The translations under genes and the position numbers were made by a program. From an uncultured Candidatus Binatia bacterium (GTDB taxonomy: Bacteria; Desulfobacterota; Binatia; UBA9968; JAJDTQ01), in contig OY282432.1 of the NCBI GenBank assembly GCA_958295985.1, positions 2,637,001-2,701,000 on the forward strand: 64,000 bases of DNA, read 5' to 3'. This document shows, one piece after another, positions 52,601-61,223 of this stretch. How positions within the stretch are numbered: the stretch's first letter is position 1; every line of letters begins with the position of its first letter. The notes beneath the pieces were generated by a model. It had not been told where the DNA came from, made no database searches, and worked only from the letters and a program-made list of their open reading frames with translations.

Positions 52601-52616
52601 TTTCGGGGGGCCGTTG

Positions 52617-52646
52617 TTGACAGGGTCGTGAAGGGCTCCCTATAAT
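52617..52646 (+). promoter_or_regulatory. Strong candidate sigma70 promoter of receptor copy 2
   Basis: TTGACA (52617-52622), 18-base spacer, TATAAT (52641-52646); both hexamers are perfect consensus. A leader of about 118 bases follows before the ATG at 52771. Confidence 0.75.
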
Positions 52647-52770
52647 GCCGGGCTCATGACGCAGGCCCGGATGCTGCGTTCGAGTTCCGAGGGGAGATCG
52701 GGTGAAGGGTCCGGGCGGGGGCCTCGCGTGGCAGAGGTCCCGAACATCGGCAAAAAAACGGGAGGTAAAG

Positions 52771-53811
52771 ATGCAGGCTGTATTGGGTCTTCTGGTGCTC
52801 GTGCTGTTCCTGTTCGGAGCAGGCCCGGCAGGGGCGGCCGACTTCTACGACGGCAAGAAAATCCGGCTGATCGTGTCGTCTTCGCCCGGCGGCGGCAACG
52901 ACACGTATTCGCGGCTGCTGGCGCGCCATGTCGGGAGGCACATTCCCGGGAACCCGACGATCATCGTTCAGAACATGCCGGGAGCGGGCGGCGTCCGGGC
53001 GGCGAGTTATCTCTACAACAAGGCCAGGCGCGACGGCACCGTCATGGAGCAGATCAACTGGGGGGTGTGGAACTGGCAGGTGGTGGGCGACAAGAGCCGT
53101 GGCGGCCAGTTCGACTTCAACAAGATGCAGGCCATCGGCGTCATCGTCATCGAGAACGGCCTGATCTACAGCCGCAAGGACCGTTTCAAATCGCTGGACG
53201 ACATCAAGCAGTCCGGCAGACTGGCCCGGGTCGGCATCAGCGGCAACCAGTCCAGCGGGTTCGTGCTCGGGAACATCCTCGAGAAGCTGCGCGGCGAAAA
53301 ACTGTTCGAGTACGTCTTCGGCTATCCCGGCGCGCGCCAGTACAGCCTCGCGTTCCGGCAGGGCGAGGTGGACGTCTCCGGCAACGTGACCTCGTCGTTC
53401 CTGGACCAGCTCGGGGACATGTGGAAGGCGGGGGACATCATCATGCTCGCCCAGACCGGCACGGTGGAGGGCAAGAAGAGTCCGGAGTTCCCCAACGCCC
53501 CGTTGCTGGAATCCCTGGCCAAGACCAGGAAGCAGAAGAACCTGGTGCGGGCCACCTTCCTGCTCTCGCGCTACGGTCGTCCCTACGCCATGCCCCCCGG
53601 AGTCCCCGCGGAGCGCGTGGCGCTTGTGCGCAAGGCTTTCGACGCAACCATGAAGGACCCGAAATTCCTGGCGGAGTCCAAGAAGTTGAAGCGGCCGGTC
53701 AGGCCGACCACCGGCCCGGCCCTTCAGAAGATGTGGCAGGACTCGTTGGCCGCTTCACCGGAAGACAAGGCCATCGTCAAGCAGATCTTCAACCCCCCGG
53801 GGAAGAAGTAG
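52771..53811 (+). CDS. Tripartite tricarboxylate transporter receptor, copy 2
   Basis: A 346-residue Bug-type receptor with signal peptide (MQAVLGLLVLVLFLFGAGPAG) and the SSSPGGGNDTYSRLLARHVG and NMPGAGGVRAASYLYNKARR motifs. It is about 90 percent identical by hand alignment (about 35 differences in 346, no gaps) to copy 3 at 55039, and more distant from copy 1. GGGAGGTAAAG precedes the ATG. A terminator-like hairpin follows at 53850. Confidence 0.92.
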   Translation: MQAVLGLLVLVLFLFGAGPAGAADFYDGKKIRLIVSSSPGGGNDTYSRLLARHVGRHIPGNPTIIVQNMPGAGGVRAASYLYNKARRDGTVMEQINWGVWNWQVVGDKSRGGQFDFNKMQAIGVIVIENGLIYSRKDRFKSLDDIKQSGRLARVGISGNQSSGFVLGNILEKLRGEKLFEYVFGYPGARQYSLAFRQGEVDVSGNVTSSFLDQLGDMWKAGDIIMLAQTGTVEGKKSPEFPNAPLLESLAKTRKQKNLVRATFLLSRYGRPYAMPPGVPAERVALVRKAFDATMKDPKFLAESKKLKRPVRPTTGPALQKMWQDSLAASPEDKAIVKQIFNPPGKK

Positions 53812-53849
53812 CACCTGCCCGGACCGGCAGGGTGCCGTAACGAAGGGCG

Positions 53850-53888
53850 CCGGGGACATTGTCGCTTTGCACTGACAATCCCCGGTTT
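53850..53888 (+). terminator. Hairpin, candidate terminator after receptor copy 2
   Basis: CCGGGGACATTGTC and GACAATCCCCGG pair with a two-base bulge, followed by TTT. The GGGCGCCGGGGACAT core also occurs in the terminator after copy 3. Confidence 0.6.
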
Positions 53889-53979
53889 CCCGTTGACAGA
53901 GCGACAAAAAATTCCAGGGTCCGGGACTTTGCGGACGAACCGTCAGCTCATTGGCAACACCGTCACAAGGAGGTAAGTC

Positions 53980-54945
53980 ATGTTTCGATTCATTACGAGT
54001 CTTCTGATCGCCGCGGTCGCTTTGGCAGGGGCGGCGACGGTTTCGGCTCAGGGGCTGACCAAGGTACAGATCTCGTCGTTCGACAAGCCGTCTTACGGTC
54101 ATACGACGGCGGTGCTGATCGAGGCCAATGGCTTCGACAAGAAACACGGCATCGATCTCGAATGGGTGTTCAAGCCGGCGCGCGTGACCCACGCGGACTT
54201 CGCCATCGGCAGGGACAAGATCACCATCGCCTCGGCGCTCTTGTCGGAGGCCAACCGCCGGCTCAAGGGCGTCAAATCGGTTTATCTGTTCAACGTCTTG
54301 AACGGGCACAGCGCGCTGCTGACGTCGAATCCCGCGGTCAACAGCATCAACGACCTGGAGGGCAAGACTCTGGCCGCGGTTACGGTGACGACGCACTACT
54401 CCCTGTTCCGCTACTTCGCCCACAAGGCCGGCGTCGACCTCAGCAAGGTCGCGGTCCAGTCCACCGGCTTGTCCGGCCTGGCCACCTACCTGATGGCCAA
54501 CCGGGCCGACGCTGTCCAATTCTTTGAACCCAGCTACTCCAAGATCCTGGTAGGCAACCCCGGCAAGTTCAAGATGATCGAGTACTTTCACCAGTGGGAA
54601 GCCATCCACGGCGCGCCCCAGCGGGGCTTTCTGGGCGTGGCCGCGCACGAGAGCTGGATCAACGCCAACAAGGAGCTGATCCCGAAGATCTACGCGGCGT
54701 TCGCCGAGCTGTCCACGTGGTTGCCGACCCACCATGACGAGGCGGCGACGATCATCGAGAAGGAGGCCGGCGTGCCCAAGGAGGCGTTCCTGATGGCGCT
54801 GAGCGCGGCCCGCTATCCTCTGGACGTGGTCCCGGCAGCGGAGATCGAGGGGAACATCAAGGCGCTGTTCCAGGCCGGCATCGAGAGCGGGCACATGAAG
54901 ATGATGCCGGACGACGGCATCATCTACCGGGGCCGCGTCCGATAG
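53980..54945 (+). CDS. ABC transporter substrate-binding protein (NMT1/SsuA type)
   Basis: A 321-residue periplasmic binding protein with signal peptide (SLLIAAVALAGAATVSAQG). It has the NMT1/THI5-like fold: VLIEANGFDKKHGIDLEWVF, FAIGRDKITIASALLSEANRR, DLEGKTLAAVTVTTHYSLF and ADAVQFFEPSYSKIL. Such receptors serve nitrate, sulfonate, taurine or aromatic-compound ABC transporters. It sits between receptor copies 2 and 3, an unusual insertion of a different receptor class. CAAGGAGGTAAGTC gives its ribosome-binding site. No ABC permease follows. Confidence 0.85.
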   Translation: MFRFITSLLIAAVALAGAATVSAQGLTKVQISSFDKPSYGHTTAVLIEANGFDKKHGIDLEWVFKPARVTHADFAIGRDKITIASALLSEANRRLKGVKSVYLFNVLNGHSALLTSNPAVNSINDLEGKTLAAVTVTTHYSLFRYFAHKAGVDLSKVAVQSTGLSGLATYLMANRADAVQFFEPSYSKILVGNPGKFKMIEYFHQWEAIHGAPQRGFLGVAAHESWINANKELIPKIYAAFAELSTWLPTHHDEAATIIEKEAGVPKEAFLMALSAARYPLDVVPAAEIEGNIKALFQAGIESGHMKMMPDDGIIYRGRVR

Positions 54946-55038
54946 ACTTGCCGTCGTTCCATCTTGCCTTTTCCAGGTGCTTGATGCAGGATTCCTCGTG
55001 GTGAACGGTTCGAAGATTTCTCAAGCTGGGAGGTAACC

Positions 55039-56079
55039 ATGCAGGCTGTATCGAGTATTGTGCTTCTCGTGCTCTTCCTGTTCGGCGCGGGTTCGGCAGG
55101 GGCGGCGGACTTCTACAAGGGCAAGAAGGTCCGGCTGATCGTTTCATCTTCGCCCGGCGGCGGCAACGACACCTATTCGCGGCTGCTGGCGCGCCATCTC
55201 GGGAGGCACATTCCCGGCAACCCGACGATCATCGTTCAGAACATGCCGGGAGCGGGCGGCGTCCGGGCGGCGAGCTATCTCTACAACAAGGCGAGGCGCG
55301 ACGGCACCGTCATGGAGCAGATCAACTGGGGCGTGTGGAACTGGCAGGTGGTGGGTGACAAGAGCCGTGGCGGCCAGTTCGACTTCAACAAGATGAATGC
55401 CGTCGGCGTCATCGTCATCGAGAACGGTCTCTTCTACAGCCGCAAGGACCGTTTCAAATCGCTGGACGACATCAAGAAGTCCGGCAGACTGGCTCGGGTC
55501 GGCATCAGCGGCAACCAGTCGGGCGGGTTCGTGATGGGGAACATCCTCGAGAAGCTGCGCGGCGAGAAGCTGTTCGAGTACGTGTTCGGCTATCCGGGTG
55601 CACGCCAGTACAGCCTTGCCCTGCGACAGGGCGAGGTGGACACCTCCGGGAACGTGACCTCGTCGTTCCTGGATCAACTCGGGGACATGTGGAAAGCAGG
55701 GGAGCTCGTCATGCTTGCCCAGACCGGCACGGTGGAGGGAAAGAAGAGTCCCGAGTTCCCCGACGCGCCGTTGCTCGAGGACATGGCCAAGACCGAGAAG
55801 CAGAAGAAACTGGTGCAGGCCACCTTCCTGCTCTCGCGCTACGGACGTCCCTACACCCTGCCGCCGGGAGTCCCGGCGGAGCGCGTGGCGCTCATGCGCA
55901 AGGCCTTCGACGCGACCATGAAGGACCCGAAATTCCTGGCGGAGGCCAAGAAGCTCAAGCGGCCCGTCAACCCCACGACCGGCCCGAACCTTCAGAAGAT
56001 GTGGAAGGACTCACTGGCCGCCTCGCCGGAAGACAAGGCCATCGTGGCGCAGATCTTCAATCCCAAGGGCAAGAAGTAG
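55039..56079 (+). CDS. Tripartite tricarboxylate transporter receptor, copy 3
   Basis: A 346-residue receptor nearly identical to copy 2 (about 90 percent). The two share the ribosome-binding region GGGAGGTAA and the following ATGCAGGCTGTA. Differences cluster in the signal peptide and scattered surface positions such as the LGNILEKL/MGNILEKL segment. Its terminator lies at 56106. The partner membrane genes tctB and tctA are on the opposite strand just downstream. Confidence 0.92.
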   Translation: MQAVSSIVLLVLFLFGAGSAGAADFYKGKKVRLIVSSSPGGGNDTYSRLLARHLGRHIPGNPTIIVQNMPGAGGVRAASYLYNKARRDGTVMEQINWGVWNWQVVGDKSRGGQFDFNKMNAVGVIVIENGLFYSRKDRFKSLDDIKKSGRLARVGISGNQSGGFVMGNILEKLRGEKLFEYVFGYPGARQYSLALRQGEVDTSGNVTSSFLDQLGDMWKAGELVMLAQTGTVEGKKSPEFPDAPLLEDMAKTEKQKKLVQATFLLSRYGRPYTLPPGVPAERVALMRKAFDATMKDPKFLAEAKKLKRPVNPTTGPNLQKMWKDSLAASPEDKAIVAQIFNPKGKK

Positions 56080-56105
56080 CGCTGGGCCGGATTGCAGGGT
56101 GTTGT

Positions 56106-56148
56106 AAAGAAGGGCGCCGGGGACATCCAGTCCCCGGCGCCCTTCTTT
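56106..56148. terminator. Strong bidirectional terminator between receptor copy 3 and tctB
   Basis: A perfect 19-base stem: 56106-56124 (AAAGAAGGGCGCCGGGGAC) with 56130-56148, and a five-base loop. It has A and T runs on both sides, so it can serve the convergent tctBA genes as well. Confidence 0.88.
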
Positions 56149-56169
56149 GTCATCGAGGAGCGCCCGGCG

Positions 56170-56685
56170 TTACCCCAGCCAGGGCATCAGACCCTTGAGG
56201 AAATACTCGGGACCGGAAATGACCGGCTCGAGCCAGTGAATGTGCAGGATCTGGTCGAATACGCCGACGAAGAACACCAGCATGACGGCGGTGAGCCATA
56301 GAGTCACCGACCATCCTTCCTTGGCCTGGTACTTCAGATACAGCAGGGTGAACAACGGCACGGTGATGAAGAAGCCGAACAGCAGGATGCCGAAGAACAT
56401 GCCCAGGAGCCACCCGGCGAAGACCAGGCCCCGGGCCGCGACCTCGGCCGCGGACATGGTCCAGTCGACCTGCAGGTCGCCGGTTTCCCGCTCCTGGCCG
56501 CCGGCTGTCCTGAGGCTGCGGTAGGCGTCCATGATCAGTTGTATCAACGACATCACCAGGACCGGGACGCCGACGGAGCGGGGAAACAAACCGGTCCCCA
56601 GCGGCCAGTCCCTGGAGGTGTAGACCATGCCGGCCGCGACCACCGCGACGAACAGCGTGAACATGAGCGAGGGTGTGAAGCGCAT
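56170..56685 (-). CDS. tctB: Tripartite tricarboxylate transporter small membrane subunit TctB
   Basis: The 171-residue protein has four hydrophobic helices and matches the TctB pattern: N-terminal SLMFTLFVAVVAAGMVYTSRDWPLGTGLFPR and GLVFAGWLLGMFFGILLFGF. TctB and TctA form the sodium- or proton-coupled membrane part fed by a TctC/Bug receptor. It starts two bases after the tctA stop, a tight operon. Its 3' end is convergent with receptor copy 3. Confidence 0.88.
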   Translation of the reverse strand: MRFTPSLMFTLFVAVVAAGMVYTSRDWPLGTGLFPRSVGVPVLVMSLIQLIMDAYRSLRTAGGQERETGDLQVDWTMSAAEVAARGLVFAGWLLGMFFGILLFGFFITVPLFTLLYLKYQAKEGWSVTLWLTAVMLVFFVGVFDQILHIHWLEPVISGPEYFLKGLMPWLG

Positions 56686-56687
56686 GG

Positions 56688-58172
56688 CTATTCTCCCGCG
56701 AGCTGCCGGACTTTGCGTTCCTGCTTGACGCTGTAGTAGATGGTCGCGATGGTGACCGCCAGGACCACCAGCACCAGCGGCCGGATGAGGAACGCGGCGC
56801 CGTAGGCGCGAACGGAGATGAACAGGTAGCGTTCGATCAACCCGCCCAGCAGGAATCCCAGGAGCAGCGGCGGCCGCGGCCACCCGCAGCGTTTCATGAT
56901 CCAGCCCAGCAGCCCGAAGATCAACACCGTCACCAGGTCGAAGATGCTGGCCGTGGCCTGGTAGGCGGCCAGGAACACCACCACGGTCACAAGCGGAGCC
57001 AGGATGTTGATACGCACGGACGAGATCTTGGCGAGCTGGTTGGTGAAGCACAGCGCGATGACCGTGGCCATGATGTTGGCGATGGCCGTGCTCCACACGA
57101 TGGAGTAGGTGAGGTCCAGGTGCTCGTTCAGCATGGAGGGGCCCGGTTGCAGGCCGTGGATCATGAAGGCGCCGATCAGGAGCGCCATGGAGGCGCTGCC
57201 CGGGATGCCGAAGGCCAGCGTGGGCACCAGCGCGCCGCCCTGCTTGGCGTTGTTGGCGCTCTCGGGGGCGATGACGCCGCGCACGTCGCCGCTTCCGAAT
57301 GTGAAGGCCGCGTCCTTGCAGGTGGACTTGGCGTGTCCGTAGGCGAGCCAGTCCACCACCGCGGAGCCCAGCCCCGGAATGATGCCGACCCAGGTTCCCA
57401 GAAAGGCGCAGCGGAGCATCAACCACCAGTTGGCGAACACGTCCCGGATGCCGTGTCCCACCCCTTTCATGGCCTGCTTGGGCACGCTGCTGATCTGCTT
57501 GCCTTCGATCACCATGTCGGCGAGCTCGGGTAGCGCGAAGATTCCCAGGCTCACCACGATGATGTTGAGACCGTCGAACAGGTAAAGTGAATCGAAGGTC
57601 CACCGCAGCAGCCCTTCCTGCTTGTCGATGCCGATCATCGACAGCAGCAGTCCCATGCCGCCGGCGACGATGCCCTTGAGCGGCACCCGGCCGCTCAGGA
57701 TAGCCACCATGGAGATGCCCATGATGCCCAGGGAGAAGAGCTCGGGGGCGGCGAACAGCAGCACCAGCGGTTTCAGCACGGGAATGAGCAATCCAAGGAT
57801 GACGGCGCCGACGACGCCCCCCAGCAGGGAGGAGAAATAGGCCGCGCCGAACGCCCGTCCGGCTTCGCCCTTCCGGGCCATGGGGTGGCCGTCCAGGATA
57901 GTGGCCTGGGAGCCCACGGTTCCGGGTACGGCAAAGAGCACCGACGGTATCGTGTCGGTGGTGACCGGGACCGAGGATAGGGCCACCAGCATGGCGATGG
58001 CCGCGGTCGGGTCCATGTCGAACGTAAACGGCAGCAGCAGGGCCAGGCCGACGACGCCGCCCAGGCCGGGTATGGCGCCCAGCGCCATGCCCACCAGGAC
58101 GCCGAAAGTCATGAAAAGAAACCGTTCCACGCTCAACAGCGCGGTCAGCCCATCCGCCATTGCTTCAAACAC
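56688..58172 (-). CDS. tctA: Tripartite tricarboxylate transporter large membrane subunit TctA
   Basis: A 494-residue permease with about 10-12 helices. It has the TctA signatures: GMALGAIPGLGGVVGLALLLPF near the N-terminus and the repeat GIIPGLGSAVVDWLAYGHAK, plus GDVRGVIAPESANNAKQGGALVPTLAFGIPGS. The GTG start has CTAGGAGCACAAC upstream. It would work with TctB and the receptors encoded on the other strand. The 209-base gap upstream contains a palindrome. Confidence 0.94.
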   Translation of the reverse strand: MFEAMADGLTALLSVERFLFMTFGVLVGMALGAIPGLGGVVGLALLLPFTFDMDPTAAIAMLVALSSVPVTTDTIPSVLFAVPGTVGSQATILDGHPMARKGEAGRAFGAAYFSSLLGGVVGAVILGLLIPVLKPLVLLFAAPELFSLGIMGISMVAILSGRVPLKGIVAGGMGLLLSMIGIDKQEGLLRWTFDSLYLFDGLNIIVVSLGIFALPELADMVIEGKQISSVPKQAMKGVGHGIRDVFANWWLMLRCAFLGTWVGIIPGLGSAVVDWLAYGHAKSTCKDAAFTFGSGDVRGVIAPESANNAKQGGALVPTLAFGIPGSASMALLIGAFMIHGLQPGPSMLNEHLDLTYSIVWSTAIANIMATVIALCFTNQLAKISSVRINILAPLVTVVVFLAAYQATASIFDLVTVLIFGLLGWIMKRCGWPRPPLLLGFLLGGLIERYLFISVRAYGAAFLIRPLVLVVLAVTIATIYYSVKQERKVRQLAGE

Positions 58173-58267
58173 GTTGTGCTCCTAGTATCTTGTGGCTTGA
58201 GGTGGATTTGGAGTGTGCCATCGGAAGGGATCGGCCGTTTCCCCCAAAGCCGATATTAGCCGAGCTT

Positions 58268-58280
58268 CTTAACGGTTAAG
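58268..58280. promoter_or_regulatory. Palindrome in the tctA upstream region (candidate operator)
   Basis: CTTAACGGTTAAG is a perfect 13-base palindrome with a one-base centre. A minus-strand TTGACA at 58295-58290 places the likely -10 region at the palindrome's edge, so a regulator here could control tctA. Confidence 0.35.
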
Positions 58281-58381
58281 CGCGTCGTCTGTCAAGGCGA
58301 ACGTCTGATATCTCGAATGGTTACGCTTCCAGAGGCGCGCATCGTCTCATGACGGGCGCCTCTCTTGGGGGCCGCTACGCC

Positions 58382-61210
58382 TCACGGCTTGAACTCATAG
58401 GCCTCCGGCGCCGGCTTGTAGGCGCGCAAGAGCCACAGCGGACGGCGCAGGTTGCCGGGCCCCGGCGCCGGCCGGGTCAGCTTGAGCCAGCGCTTGTACA
58501 CCTCGTGGGACTTGTTGGTGTCCACGAAGATGTCGCCGTAACGGTCGTCGTCTCCGGGCCGTTCCACCCGCACCTTCTGGTGCCAGCAATGCTGTCCGCT
58601 GACGTTGTCGGGCTGCACCGGAAAGGTCAGGTTCTGGTGTACGCCGGCCTCCTGCCACCACACCCGCCCGGAGTCCTTGTCGTCGCTTTCGAAGGGCCGG
58701 ACGCCGTGGAGCTGGCGCATCATCCACTGGCCGGGCTCCACCTGTTCCAGGTTGACCAGGGCGGTGGCGAAGCGGCCGCCGCCGGTTTCCTCCCGGAGGC
58801 GCCAGCGCCCCAGGTGGTGCGAGCAGGCCACCACGCCCGGGCGGATCCCCTCGGTGACCCACACCCGGTCCACGAAGTAGCCGATCTCGGTATGGACCTT
58901 GACGAGGTCGCCGGTGGCGACCCCGAGGCGTTCGGCGTCCTCGGTATGCAGCCACACCGGATTCTTGTGCGAGATCTCGTAAAGCCACTTGGCGTTGCCC
59001 GAGCGGCTGTGGATGAGGGTCGGCAGCCGGAACGTGGGCAGCAGCAACATCTCTCCCTTGGCGGCATCGATGTTGGAAGGGTGCACGTGGCTCTTGATGT
59101 ATCCCGGAAACCGGTGCTCGGGGTATTTCCAGTCTTTCAGGGTCTCGGAATAGAACTCGAGCTTTCGGGAAGGGGTTGGAAAGCCGGCATGAGCCTTGCC
59201 GTCCACCTCGACCCCGATCGCCGCGCCGCCCTTGGAGACCACTTTCGTGACCGGGTCCACCGCGGCTTCAGCCACGTCCGTCTCCTTGAGTTCGGTGGCG
59301 TGGCTGCTGTAGATGTTCTCGGCCACCAGGAAGGCGCCGTACTTGCGCATGTACTCCAGCGCCGAAATTCCTTCTTCGGCCGCGGCCTCCGGGAGACCCG
59401 GAACGCTGTTCTCGAACATCCACTGGTAGTATTCCGACACGGTGAGCTTCTCGCCCGGCCGGTACGGCGACTCGAAGTACTTCCGGATGCCCAGGGAGCC
59501 GTCGGGATCGATGCGCCAGGACAGCTCGATCCAGAACTCGTCCTCTTCCCATACTTCCCCCAGCCCGGCTTCCGCGTGCGCCTCCCAGGTGGTGGCGAAG
59601 GTCTTGCCCTGCCGTTCCATGGCGACCCGGAGCACCGGCTGGCGGAACCCGATCCAGCGGGCCGAGTGGGTCTCCTGGCTCATGAGGTCGTGGCGCTCCG
59701 ACGCCAGCCCCATGGGCAACACGTAGTCCGAGAACCAGGCGGTCTCGCTCCAGGTGGGCGTCAGACAGGCGTGGCGCTCCACCCTGGCCTCGTCGCTCAG
59801 CATCTCGATCCAGCTCATGCCGTCCGGGTTCGTCCACACCGGGTTGTAGACCCGGGTGAAGTACATCGCCAGCTTGCCCCGGCCCTCCTTCAGCAGGTGC
59901 GGCAGAAGGAAGCTCATCTCGAAGAAGGCCAGCGGATATTCCGGCGGATACATCAGCGTGTTCCACGCCTTGGCGGGCGGCGGCATCATGGGAGGGGCCG
60001 GAACGAACTTGTTCCAGGCATTGGGGGCGGTGCCGCCGGGAGTGCCCACGGCGCCCATCAGGACCACCAGGAACTCCAGCGCCCGGGCCACTTCCCAGCC
60101 GCCCAGGTTGCCGGCGGCGGCGTTGCGCCACACGTGGGTGGCCAGAGCGGAGCCGGCGCGGGCCACCTCCCGGGCCACCTCGACGATCATGGCCGCATCC
60201 ACCCCGGACTCGGCCGCGGCGAACTCCGGCGTGTACTGCCCGTAGAGGGTCTTGAGGATCTCCTCGAAGCGCTCGAAGGTCTGCGGCTCGTCCGGATGCT
60301 CCTGGCGGAGGAACTGTTCCCAGTTGACCCACTTCCTGACGAAATCCCGGTCGTAGAGGCCCTCCTGGAGCAGCACGTTGCAAATGGCCAGCAGCACCGC
60401 GGCTTCGGTGCCGGGCCAGGTCGGCATCCAGTAGTCGGCCTTGGACGCGGTGTTGGACAGGCGGGTGTCGATGACGCAGACCTTGGCGCCTCGCTCCTTG
60501 GCCTCGATGATGCGTTGCGCGTGGGGGTTGAAGTAGTGGCCGGTCTCCAGGTGCGAGCTCAACAGCAGCATGAAGCGCGCGTTGGCGTGGTCGGGGGAGG
60601 GGCGGTCGATGCCGCACCAGAACGCGTAGCCGGTCCGCGCTCCCGCGGAGCAGACGTTGGTGTGGCTGTTGTGGGCGTCGATGCCCCAGGCGTGCATGAT
60701 GCGCTGGTGGTAGAGGAGCTCATGTCCGGGGCGGCCCACGTGGTACATGATCTCGTTGCGCCGGTCCTCCTGGAGCGCCTTCCGGATCCTTTCGGCCATG
60801 TCGTCCAGCACTTCGTCCCAGGTCACGCGTTCCCATTGGCCGCCGCCGCGTTTTCCCGCTCGTTTCATGGGGTAGAGGATGCGTTCGGGGTCGTTCACCT
60901 GGTTGATGGTGGCGGGTCCCTTGGCGCAGTTCCGGCCGCGGCTGCCCGGGTGTTCCGGATTGCCCTCGAACTTGCGTATCTTGCCCGTCTCCTTGTCCAC
61001 GTAGGCCAGCAGGCCGCAGCCCGCCTCGCAGTTGAAGCAGATGGTGGGGATGAGGTCGTAGCGCCGCTCCACCCGCCTGGGCCACGCGGCCGCGTCGTAT
61101 TCGGTCCAATCCGACCAGCGTTCCCGGGGCGGGAAGCTCCGGAGTCCACCCTGAGGCGGCTCCAGGTTGGCGGCGTCGGGGCTCAGCGGTTGCGGTTCGT
61201 TCTTCATCAC
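58382..61210 (-). CDS. Molybdopterin oxidoreductase catalytic subunit (DMSO reductase family)
   Basis: A 942-residue enzyme of the bis-MGD family. The N-terminal [4Fe-4S] site is C58, C61, C65 and C95 (TICFNCEAGCG to NCAKGPA). NVCSAGARTGY (C187) is the likely Mo ligand region, then the MGD-binding core and a C-terminal MoCo-binding domain. No twin-arginine signal precedes the first cysteine, so this subunit probably faces the cytoplasm. The Fe-S/membrane partner lies 13 bases upstream. Reduction or oxidation of a CoA-ester, such as phenylacetyl-CoA, is one inferred role. Confidence 0.88.
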   Translation of the reverse strand: MMKNEPQPLSPDAANLEPPQGGLRSFPPRERWSDWTEYDAAAWPRRVERRYDLIPTICFNCEAGCGLLAYVDKETGKIRKFEGNPEHPGSRGRNCAKGPATINQVNDPERILYPMKRAGKRGGGQWERVTWDEVLDDMAERIRKALQEDRRNEIMYHVGRPGHELLYHQRIMHAWGIDAHNSHTNVCSAGARTGYAFWCGIDRPSPDHANARFMLLLSSHLETGHYFNPHAQRIIEAKERGAKVCVIDTRLSNTASKADYWMPTWPGTEAAVLLAICNVLLQEGLYDRDFVRKWVNWEQFLRQEHPDEPQTFERFEEILKTLYGQYTPEFAAAESGVDAAMIVEVAREVARAGSALATHVWRNAAAGNLGGWEVARALEFLVVLMGAVGTPGGTAPNAWNKFVPAPPMMPPPAKAWNTLMYPPEYPLAFFEMSFLLPHLLKEGRGKLAMYFTRVYNPVWTNPDGMSWIEMLSDEARVERHACLTPTWSETAWFSDYVLPMGLASERHDLMSQETHSARWIGFRQPVLRVAMERQGKTFATTWEAHAEAGLGEVWEEDEFWIELSWRIDPDGSLGIRKYFESPYRPGEKLTVSEYYQWMFENSVPGLPEAAAEEGISALEYMRKYGAFLVAENIYSSHATELKETDVAEAAVDPVTKVVSKGGAAIGVEVDGKAHAGFPTPSRKLEFYSETLKDWKYPEHRFPGYIKSHVHPSNIDAAKGEMLLLPTFRLPTLIHSRSGNAKWLYEISHKNPVWLHTEDAERLGVATGDLVKVHTEIGYFVDRVWVTEGIRPGVVACSHHLGRWRLREETGGGRFATALVNLEQVEPGQWMMRQLHGVRPFESDDKDSGRVWWQEAGVHQNLTFPVQPDNVSGQHCWHQKVRVERPGDDDRYGDIFVDTNKSHEVYKRWLKLTRPAPGPGNLRRPLWLLRAYKPAPEAYEFKP

Positions 61211-61223
61211 GGTGGCTTCCCTT

